A stretch of 7,136 bases of DNA from Flavobacteriales bacterium UBA7666 (GTDB taxonomy: Bacteria; Bacteroidota; Bacteroidia; Flavobacteriales_D; Crocinitomicaceae): the NCBI GenBank assembly GCA_002483265.1, contig DLHO01000025.1, forward strand, positions 276,045 to 283,180, read 5' to 3'. Shown piece by piece: positions 1 to 5,697 of this stretch. Positions within the stretch are counted from its first letter, which is position 1, and every line of letters starts with the position of its first letter. A model generated the notes under the pieces. The model did no database searches. It was given only the letters and a program-made list of their open reading frames with translations, and was not told where the DNA came from. Both the position numbers and the translations under genes were made by a program.

Positions 1-23
1 ATTAATCGCAGCCCTACTGTTTT

Positions 24-494
24 TTATGCTTTTTCTATCAATTTGGAGTTATAATACTGAATATCTGAACTAACCTCTTTCTCTATCCAATTTGGAAGTT
101 CGAATGTTTCTTCCTCCGATTCCAATTCGATCTCTGCAATTTTCAATCCCTCTAACTTGCCGTGGAAAATATCAATTTCCCATTTTTTTTCACCTACAAT
201 AAGATCATAGCGTTCTTTTTCAAGAACCTTTGGACAAAAATTAGCAAGTAGTTGATTTGCGTCCTCCATCGGAATTTCATACTCAAACTCGTCTCTTGAA
301 ATTCCAACTGTTTTTCCTTTGATGGTCAAATAACCCTTTTCACCTTTTGTACGAACCCGAACTGTTTTCCCGTCAATATCGGAAATGTATCCTTGTCTTA
401 TTTTTTTTGATTGAAGGTATTTGACTACGTCAGAGATTGTATCACTTACCAGGTATTTCCGCTCAATTTCTTTCATTTTCTTTTTGTTAGACAT
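24..494 (-). CDS. CYTH domain protein (triphosphate-tunnel metalloenzyme family)
   Basis: A 156-residue protein of about the normal length for a single-domain bacterial CYTH protein. The signature ExExK motif is seen at E9-E11-K13. Basic tunnel residues follow (R46, R48, K59, R95), then acidic beta-strand motifs EIDIF (106-110) and EIEL (121-124), and a Tyr-rich end (YYNSKLIE) as expected for the closing helix. Family members bind triphosphates with divalent metal; bacterial single-domain forms are usually inorganic tri- or polyphosphatases, less often class IV adenylate cyclases, and sequence alone does not decide here. The protein is probably cytosolic: no signal peptide or membrane segment. 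It is transcribed away from the neighbouring operon. The start is doubtful: family proteins typically begin at MKEIERKYLV, which is Met7 here (codon 474-476), while the upstream ATG at 492-494 lies inside a heptamer repeat. The full ORF is given; the true start may be 476. Confidence 0.9.
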   Translation of the reverse strand: MSNKKKMKEIERKYLVSDTISDVVKYLQSKKIRQGYISDIDGKTVRVRTKGEKGYLTIKGKTVGISRDEFEYEIPMEDANQLLANFCPKVLEKERYDLIVGEKKWEIDIFHGKLEGLKIAEIELESEEETFELPNWIEKEVSSDIQYYNSKLIEKA

Positions 495-580
495 AAGACT
501 TCAGACCCGCTTTGCTGAAAGACTAAAGACCTAATGAGTTTTTTCAGTCTTTAGTCTTCGATCTTATGTCTTAAGTCTTC
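490..580. repeat. Imperfect inverted repeat of heptameric GTCTT units (array 1)
   Basis: The right arm has GTC at 547, 554, 568 and 575, with a variant ATC at 561: an exact 7-nt phase with core GTCTT and two variable bases. The left arm carries the complement, GAC at 490, 497, 504, 521 and 528, interrupted by a non-repeat stretch at about 507-518. A perfect 12-bp stem pairs 519-530 with 547-558 around a 16-nt loop containing six T. An outer stem pairs 495-506 with 568-579 with one mismatch in 12. The array lies between the divergent CYTH gene and the deacetylase operon and overlaps the annotated CYTH start codon. It could be an RNA hairpin in the CYTH leader, a DNA cruciform, or a selfish or slippage-derived intergenic repeat; function is unknown. 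Confidence 0.85.
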
Positions 581-696
581 ACTAAAATACGACAGATTTT
601 GGAAAATGACATAATCCACAACTTAAATTGACGGATAGACATGCGTCTATTTGCGCTGTACTGACGGGCCTTTCAGCAATACATCAGTGGAAGGAG

Positions 697-725
697 TTCG
701 TCTATTCTTAATTTGGTTATCTTCG
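697..725 (+). promoter_or_regulatory. Putative Bacteroidota-type promoter of the deacetylase operon
   Basis: TATCTTCG at 718-725 resembles the Bacteroidota -7 consensus TAnnTTTG, with one deviation. TTCG at 697-700 may be a degenerate -33 TTTG element, at 17 nt rather than the usual 19 or so. The start codon at 730 is only 4 nt beyond the -7 box, so transcription would begin at or beside the ATG, giving a leaderless or nearly leaderless mRNA. There is no Shine-Dalgarno sequence. This is inference from consensus matching only. Confidence 0.4.
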
Positions 726-729
726 CATT

Positions 730-1722
730 ATGCAGGTGATTCTGACTTTTGATTACGAGTTGTTCTTCGGAACGAATACCGGAAGCGTTCAAAAATGCAT
801 GATTGAACCAACTGATCGACTGTTAGCAATAGCAAAGCGTCATCAAATTCCACTTGTTTTTTTTGTGGATATTGGCTTCCTCATCAAACTTCAGGAATAC
901 AAAGATCAATACCCGAATCTGGAAGCCGATTTTAACCAAATCACTGCTCAGCTAATCCAAATGCAGGAGTTGAATTGCGAAATTCAATTACACATTCATC
1001 CGCATTGGGAAAGATCTCATTACGACGGAGAAAAGTGGGTGGTAATAACCGATGGTTGCTACAAGCTCTCTGATTTTTCGGATTCAGAAGCGACATTGAT
1101 TGTTCGCAAATACCATCGCTTTTTGAGTGATTTAATTGGAAGGAATCCAACGACATACAGAGCTGGAGGCTGGTGTATTCAACCTTTTGAACAAGTTGAA
1201 AAAGTCTTTCAGGAACTAGGAATTCAGAAAGATTCAACAGTGTTTCCGGGAGGAAAGTTTGAATCGGAGCACTATCAGTTTGATTTCACGAATGTTTCAC
1301 CTTTTGGAAATCCCTATCGCTTTCAATCAGATGTTACAAAGGCAGAACCAAAAGGCTATTTCTTAGAAATCCCCATTTCTTCCTGGGAGTTTTCGCCCTT
1401 GTTTTATTGGCGTTTGTATGGTTTAGGGAGACTAAATCCCAGTGATCATAAAATGATTGGAGATGGATCTTTCTTAGCTCAACCGGGAAGAAAAAAATCC
1501 GTTCTATTGAATAAAACCTGGAATCATGTTAGTTCTGATGGTTATTATGCTTCACAATTAGTAAAGCAAGCGAAATACTATGCAGCAAAGAAAGTAAAGA
1601 CTTTTGTAGTGATTGGTCACCCGAAAGGAATGACCAATTATTCATTGAAACAATTAGAATTGGTTGTTTCGAAGACCAAATCAGTATATGAATTCATAAA
1701 TTTCAGCTCATGCAATTTGTAA
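730..1722 (+). CDS. Polysaccharide deacetylase family protein (NodB-like, cytoplasmic)
   Basis: A 330-residue protein with NodB-type carbohydrate esterase motifs in order. Motif 1 is TFDYE at 6-10, so D8 is the candidate catalytic base and E10 takes an acidic position in place of the usual TFDDG. H88 and H92 in HIHPHW have the H-x3-H spacing of the zinc site. RAGGW at 144-148 corresponds to the R-x-P-x-x-W/Y motif, and VIGHPKG at 294-300 supplies the late His (H297). Such enzymes remove N- or O-acetyl groups from sugars using a divalent metal. There is no signal peptide or membrane segment and motif 1 begins at residue 4, which fixes the start and points to a cytosolic substrate such as a precursor rather than finished wall polymer. 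It is first in a run of overlapping genes: its last 13 bases overlap the acyltransferase gene. The substrate cannot be read from the sequence. Confidence 0.85.
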   Translation: MQVILTFDYELFFGTNTGSVQKCMIEPTDRLLAIAKRHQIPLVFFVDIGFLIKLQEYKDQYPNLEADFNQITAQLIQMQELNCEIQLHIHPHWERSHYDGEKWVVITDGCYKLSDFSDSEATLIVRKYHRFLSDLIGRNPTTYRAGGWCIQPFEQVEKVFQELGIQKDSTVFPGGKFESEHYQFDFTNVSPFGNPYRFQSDVTKAEPKGYFLEIPISSWEFSPLFYWRLYGLGRLNPSDHKMIGDGSFLAQPGRKKSVLLNKTWNHVSSDGYYASQLVKQAKYYAAKKVKTFVVIGHPKGMTNYSLKQLELVVSKTKSVYEFINFSSCNL

Positions 1723-2582
1723 ACGTAGATTCAGTAGAAACAAAGCGTAAATGGGATGAATTGGTTTCGTTGCAAAATGCTTCTGTATTCTCCGAGTCTA
1801 TTTACTTAGACGCAACTGCCGAAAATTGGCTTATTCTTTATACCGATGATTTTAAATCGGGAATGGCTTGTCCTTACACAGTAAAAGGTGGAGTGAAGAT
1901 TTTGGTGACACCCTTTTTCAATCGATTCATGGAATGGGTTGGAGATCCGGTTCCGGAACACGAATTAATTGAAGCTTTGAAAAGTAAATTTCCCGTTGCT
2001 GATCTTCAACTTGGAAAAGGATTCAGCTTAAATCAACGGATTTACCAGAAATTGGATGCAGGGAAATTAAAGCTCAATCAACAGGCGAAGCGATCGTTGA
2101 ATAAATCAGCTGAATTTACTGTGAAAATAGAAGAAAACATTCCTGCAATGATGGAATTGCTGCGAAACGAATTGCAGAACCGGATTCATGGAATTAACGA
2201 ACAAACACTTCCGATTCTGGAAAAATTAGTGAACGGCTATAAGAATCGACGCTTGGGACAATTTAATTTGGTTCGGGAAAACGATTGGCTGGGAGGAATT
2301 TGGATTTTGGAAACCGATTCGAGGGTTCTTTACTTGAAAGGAACTACCGGCGAAGAGGCGAAAAAATCAGGAGGAATGTACAAGTTGATGCTAAGTGCGA
2401 TTGAATATGCGGATTCTAAAGGAAAAGTCTTCGATTTTGGGGGCTCAAATGTGGAATCCGTTAGAAGATTTAATTTGAATTTCGGCGCAGAAGATGTCGT
2501 ATATTCGCAATTAAGCTGGAATAATGCTCCATTTTGGTGGAGAATAGTAAAAATGATACGAGATAAATGGATAAAAAAGTAA
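1710..2582 (+). CDS. GNAT/FemAB-like acyltransferase
   Basis: A 290-residue protein resembling the BioF2-like/FemAB branch of the GNAT fold (Acetyltransf_6 type). The most telling segment is FDFGGSNVESVRRFNLNFGA at 241-260, matching the FDFxGS-x5-RF-x3-FG pattern at the end of the GNAT core in many Bacteroidota proteins. It follows a strand with YLKGTTGEEAKKSGGMYKL (208-226), where acyl donor binding is expected. The N-terminal half (1-110) is divergent and is probably the first half of a double-GNAT arrangement. No signal peptide is visible; the C-terminus is aromatic and basic (PFWWRIVKMIRDKW), perhaps for peripheral membrane contact. Known relatives transfer acyl or aminoacyl groups to sugars, lipids or peptides; donor and acceptor here are unknown. 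The ATG lies inside the deacetylase gene and the end overlaps the SDR start by 16 nt, so translational coupling on both sides is likely. Confidence 0.75.
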   Translation: MQFVNVDSVETKRKWDELVSLQNASVFSESIYLDATAENWLILYTDDFKSGMACPYTVKGGVKILVTPFFNRFMEWVGDPVPEHELIEALKSKFPVADLQLGKGFSLNQRIYQKLDAGKLKLNQQAKRSLNKSAEFTVKIEENIPAMMELLRNELQNRIHGINEQTLPILEKLVNGYKNRRLGQFNLVRENDWLGGIWILETDSRVLYLKGTTGEEAKKSGGMYKLMLSAIEYADSKGKVFDFGGSNVESVRRFNLNFGAEDVVYSQLSWNNAPFWWRIVKMIRDKWIKK

Positions 2583-3277
2583 TTCTGATTACTGGAGCAA
2601 CCGGCGGATTAGGGTCGGCGATGGTAAAGCATTTTGAAAAGCAGGATGTGAGATTGGCTTTACATACCTTTCAACAAGATCCGTTTGATGTGAATTGCGA
2701 GCATGCTTGGTTTAAAGCTGATTTAAGAGATGAAAATCAAGTCAAAAATTTAGTGTCAAGCATTCTTGCCAATTTTGGAAGAGTAGATGTTTTGATTAAC
2801 AATGCCGGAATCTCCAAAAACGGAATGAGCTGGAAACTATCATCTACGGATTTCAATGAGGTGATCGCGGTAAATTTAACAGCCCCGTTCTTACTCTGTC
2901 AAGGTTTGATTCCGTCCATGCGAACCAATGATTTTGGCCGAATTATCAATATTTCTTCTGTGGTTGCGCAAACCGGCGTTCCGGGAACAGTAGCATATGC
3001 AGCAAGTAAAGCGGGGATTTTAGGATTAACAAAAACGATCGCTAAAGAACTTGCAAATCAGCCAATTACTTGCAATGCATTGGCGCTTGGCTACTTTGAT
3101 CAGGGAATGATTAGTGAAGTTTCAGCTGAAATGCAGGAACAGATTATTTCACAAGTTCCAAAGAATCGATTGGGAGAAGTTGAAACCATTTTAGGAGCTA
3201 TCGATTGGCTTTTAAAAGACGAATCGGATTATGTTACCGGTCAAACGATTTCTTTAAATGGCGGGTTGTTTACCTGA
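2567..3277 (+). CDS. SDR-family oxidoreductase, FabG-like (3-oxoacyl-ACP reductase type)
   Basis: A 236-residue classical short-chain dehydrogenase of normal length. Visible motifs are the cofactor loop TGATGGLG (9-16), NNAG (78-81), Asn103 in AVNLTAP, and the catalytic Ser131, Tyr144 and Lys148 (YAASK), with the 13-residue Ser-Tyr spacing of E. coli FabG. All catalytic residues are intact, so it should be an active NAD(P)H-dependent reductase or dehydrogenase. The usual PG turn after the active site reads LG at 174-175, followed by YFDQGM, so it is unlike housekeeping FabG there. It starts inside the acyltransferase gene. Setting it beside an acyltransferase and a deacetylase suggests a dedicated role in a specialised lipid or glycan pathway rather than general fatty acid synthesis; that is inference. 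A 3-oxoacyl-ACP substrate is the closest family guess, but a keto-sugar or other substrate is possible. Confidence 0.85.
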   Translation: MDKKVILITGATGGLGSAMVKHFEKQDVRLALHTFQQDPFDVNCEHAWFKADLRDENQVKNLVSSILANFGRVDVLINNAGISKNGMSWKLSSTDFNEVIAVNLTAPFLLCQGLIPSMRTNDFGRIINISSVVAQTGVPGTVAYAASKAGILGLTKTIAKELANQPITCNALALGYFDQGMISEVSAEMQEQIISQVPKNRLGEVETILGAIDWLLKDESDYVTGQTISLNGGLFT

Positions 3278-3295
3278 TTTATTCCCTTAAATTTG
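3265..3295 (+). promoter_or_regulatory. Putative Bacteroidota-type promoter upstream of the dehydratase gene
   Basis: TAAATTTG at 3288-3295 is an exact match to the -7 consensus TAnnTTTG. GTTG at 3265-3268 matches three of four bases of the -33 TTTG element at exactly 19 nt spacing. Its -33 part lies in the last codons of the SDR gene. Transcription would begin near 3300, giving the dehydratase gene a leader of roughly 25 nt. This would let the dehydratase-thioesterase pair be expressed independently of the upstream three genes. Consensus match only; no transcription data. Confidence 0.5.
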
Positions 3296-3325
3296 TAATG
3301 AACAAAATGAATAAACGCAATCAAC

Positions 3326-5200
3326 ATGTTTCCTAAAAAGAATATGCCCCGCTGGATAATAATTCTAATTGATTTATTCATTTCGGCTTTTGCGTTGGTA
3401 TTCGCTTACCTCATTCGGTTTGATATCAAAGCAGAGGGGGCACAATGGAAACTTGAATTGGGGATTGTCAAGTATTCGATCATCGTTTTTTTTGCTGTCA
3501 GATTGATTGTTTTTCTTTCCTTTGGAATTCAGAAGGGAATTGTTCGTCATACCTCAACATCCGATTTTAAACGCCTTTTTTTAGCCACAACAACGACTTC
3601 GATTATTTTTGTGATCCTTGGAATCATTCGCTATAATTGGATTGATAGTTATTACCTTTTTCCAATTTCGATTGTCGTAATCGAGTACGTTTTCTGTTTC
3701 TTTTTACTTTCCGTTTCACGATTCGTTATTAAACTATTGTATCTGGAATCTGTGAAATCAAGCAGTGAACAAAAGCTGGTACTAATTTATGGAGCTGGAG
3801 TTTCCGGTTTAATTGCAAAACGGATGATTGAGAAAGACGTCCGGATCAATTTACAGGTCTTCGGTTTTTTAGATGATAATAATCGGATTTCCGGTCATAG
3901 AATTGAAGGAGTAGAAGTGTTCCATACTTCCAAGTTGGAAGAAATTATTCAAAAAAACAAGATCTTTCAAGTGATCATTGCGATTCAAAATCTCGATCCT
4001 GAAAGAAGAAGCTGTATTGTTGAAAAATGCATTGATGCAGGTGTAGAAGTGAAAAAGGTGCCAAGTCCCAAAAGCTGGATTAACGGCGCATTTACAACCA
4101 ATCAAATTGCACAGGTAAATATTGAAGACTTATTGGGAAGAACTCCGATCGTATTGAATCAGGAGAAACTGGCTGAGGGTTTAAAAGGTCAGGTTATTTT
4201 GGTCACGGGAGCAGCAGGTTCTATCGGTTCTGGAATTGTTCGTCAGGTATTGGAATACAAACCTAAATTGGTTGTTTTATTAGATCAGGCCGAATCTGCC
4301 ATGTATGATTTGGAATTTGAGTTGAAACAATTGAAAGATATTCCGTCGTTTGAAATTGTGATTGGAGACATTTGCAACGAAGAACGAATGGAACGGTTAT
4401 TTGATGCGTTTAAGCCTTCCTGGGTTTTTCACGCAGCTGCATACAAACACGTGCCGATGATGGAATTGAATCCTTCAGAAGCCGTGAGAAACAATGTGAG
4501 AGGAACGAAAATACTGGTTGACTTATCCAATCAAAAATCCGTTCACAAATTTGTAATGATCTCAACAGATAAAGCGGTGAATCCTACCAATGTGATGGGG
4601 GCGAGTAAGCGCATTGCTGAAATCATTGCTCAGGCAGCAAATAAGGGGCAAACGCAGTTTATTACCACCCGATTTGGAAATGTATTGGGATCAAATGGTT
4701 CGGTAATTCCTTTGTTTAAGAGACAAATTGAACATGGCGGACCAATTACCGTAACAGATGAGCGAATCACGCGTTATTTCATGACAATTCCGGAGGCATG
4801 CCAATTGGTTTTGGAGGCTGGTATCATGGGAAGCGGTGGAGAAATTTACGTATTTGATATGGGGAAATCCGTTCGGATCGTTGATTTAGCTAAAAAAATG
4901 ATCCAATTATCCGGATTGGAATTAGGAAAAGATATCGAGATCAAGTACTCAGGTTTAAGACCGGGAGAGAAGCTTTATGAAGAATTGCTCAACGATGCTG
5001 AAAATGTACAGGAAACACATCATCCGAAGATCTTAATTGCATCTGAAAGGGATGTGGATGAGAAAGTATACAGCACGATTGAACGTTTATTAGAATCAGT
5101 AGGGAAAACAGATAACCTTGCGCTGGTTCAATTGATGAAAGAAGTTGTTCCTGAATTTATTTCAAACAACTCGGAGTATAGTGTTTTAGATAAAAAATAG
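3326..5200 (+). CDS. Membrane-bound nucleotide-sugar 4,6-dehydratase (FlaA1/CapD/PglF/WbpM family)
   Basis: A 624-residue protein with the full long-form architecture. Four hydrophobic segments lie at about 10-30, 47-67, 86-105 and 110-137. A first Rossmann region starts at GAGVSG (156-161), and the catalytic extended-SDR domain begins at TGAAGSIGSG (294-303). Further motifs are GDI (347-349), HAAAYKHVP (369-377), STDKA (413-417), MGASK (424-428) and RPGEK (545-549). Met replaces Tyr in the YxxxK motif, as is normal for this family, where Thr414, Asp415 and Lys416 and Lys428 match the catalytic set described for PglF/WbpM. Characterised relatives convert UDP-GlcNAc to UDP-4-keto-6-deoxy-GlcNAc at the inner membrane for capsule, O-antigen or glycoprotein sugars. 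The start could instead be Met7 (3344), directly before the first membrane helix. It is followed after 3 nt by the thioesterase gene, so the two form an operon. The exact sugar nucleotide is inferred. Confidence 0.93.
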   Translation: MFPKKNMPRWIIILIDLFISAFALVFAYLIRFDIKAEGAQWKLELGIVKYSIIVFFAVRLIVFLSFGIQKGIVRHTSTSDFKRLFLATTTTSIIFVILGIIRYNWIDSYYLFPISIVVIEYVFCFFLLSVSRFVIKLLYLESVKSSSEQKLVLIYGAGVSGLIAKRMIEKDVRINLQVFGFLDDNNRISGHRIEGVEVFHTSKLEEIIQKNKIFQVIIAIQNLDPERRSCIVEKCIDAGVEVKKVPSPKSWINGAFTTNQIAQVNIEDLLGRTPIVLNQEKLAEGLKGQVILVTGAAGSIGSGIVRQVLEYKPKLVVLLDQAESAMYDLEFELKQLKDIPSFEIVIGDICNEERMERLFDAFKPSWVFHAAAYKHVPMMELNPSEAVRNNVRGTKILVDLSNQKSVHKFVMISTDKAVNPTNVMGASKRIAEIIAQAANKGQTQFITTRFGNVLGSNGSVIPLFKRQIEHGGPITVTDERITRYFMTIPEACQLVLEAGIMGSGGEIYVFDMGKSVRIVDLAKKMIQLSGLELGKDIEIKYSGLRPGEKLYEELLNDAENVQETHHPKILIASERDVDEKVYSTIERLLESVGKTDNLALVQLMKEVVPEFISNNSEYSVLDKK

Positions 5201-5203
5201 GGC

Positions 5204-5611
5204 ATGTTAGATTCGTATAGATTACAAGTTCGTTTTTCTGATTGTGATATGATGCAGCACGTAAATAATGCTGTTTATCTGAATTATTTTGAAGAAGCGC
5301 GAATCCATTATTTCCGTCAAATGCTTGGAACGGATTGGGATTGGAAAAAAACAGGAGTGATCCTGCGAAAAAATGAGTTGGAATACCTGAAGCCGGTTTT
5401 CTTGCACGAACCCGTTGAAATTTTTGTTTACTTAAAACATGTGGGAGAAAAAAGTTTTGCCTTATCTTACGAAGTCAAAGTGCTGAATGAAGTAAAAACA
5501 ACCGGAAGTTCTGTGTTAGTTTGCTACGATAGTGTAAATAAATGTTCTATTCCGATTCCGAAAAGGATGAAAGACGCATTGGGGAAGCTTTCCCTGAAGT
5601 TGGAACAATAG
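5204..5611 (+). CDS. 4HBT-type acyl-CoA thioesterase (hotdog fold)
   Basis: A 135-residue protein, normal length for a single hotdog domain. The N-terminal signature RFSDCDMMQHVNNAVYLNYF (10-29) is the classical 4-hydroxybenzoyl-CoA thioesterase/YbgC-like motif: Asp15 is the expected catalytic acid, with His19, Asn21 and Asn22 following, then the EEAR start of the long helix. The protein should hydrolyse an acyl-CoA thioester in the cytosol; chain length and specificity cannot be read. Its ATG lies 3 nt after the stop of the dehydratase, so the two are co-transcribed, although a thioesterase has no obvious step in nucleotide-sugar synthesis. The pairing may be incidental, or may serve an acylation step linked to the upstream acyltransferase and FabG-like genes. 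The second GTCTT-heptamer hairpin begins 11 nt after its stop. Confidence 0.9.
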   Translation: MLDSYRLQVRFSDCDMMQHVNNAVYLNYFEEARIHYFRQMLGTDWDWKKTGVILRKNELEYLKPVFLHEPVEIFVYLKHVGEKSFALSYEVKVLNEVKTTGSSVLVCYDSVNKCSIPIPKRMKDALGKLSLKLEQ

Positions 5612-5621
5612 TTGTTTAATC

Positions 5622-5689
5622 AAGACAGTAAGACGTTAGACAAGAGACTTAAGACTAGTCTTCTGTCTTCTGTCTTTTGTCTTAAGTCT
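5622..5689. repeat. Mirrored heptamer array forming an imperfect hairpin (array 2)
   Basis: GAC triplets start at 5624, 5632, 5639, 5646 and 5653, and GTC triplets at 5658, 5665, 5672, 5679 and 5686. All steps are 7 nt except the first (8). The two arms are symmetric about 5656/5657, so four of five GAC/GTC pairs align exactly and the fifth is off by one. The core is the 12-bp palindrome AAGACTAGTCTT (5651-5662), and an 11-bp exact inverted repeat pairs 5645-5655 with 5679-5689. In the symmetric fold, mismatches fall mostly at the variable positions between GTCT cores. It fills most of the gap between the thioesterase stop and the next start codon at 5698. No U-run follows the right arm, so it is not a classic intrinsic terminator. 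It is the same family as the array at 490-580. Confidence 0.85.
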
Positions 5690-5697
5690 AAAAGTAT

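Noticed and set aside
490..580. CRISPR array
   Set aside because: Units are 7 nt with no spacers of 25-40 nt and the arms are inverted, so it is not a CRISPR.
941..1237. 98-codon minus-strand reading frame inside the deacetylase gene
   Set aside because: It is antisense to a gene with clear family motifs and shows no recognisable motif of its own; the same applies to the minus-strand frames at 3869-4105, 5222-5407, 5765-6022 and 6495-6716.
5622..5689. Intrinsic terminator after the thioesterase gene
   Set aside because: The hairpin is long and AT-containing but no T-run follows its right arm (AAAAGTAT instead), and the next start codon is 8 nt away. A termination role is not excluded, but the classic signal is absent.
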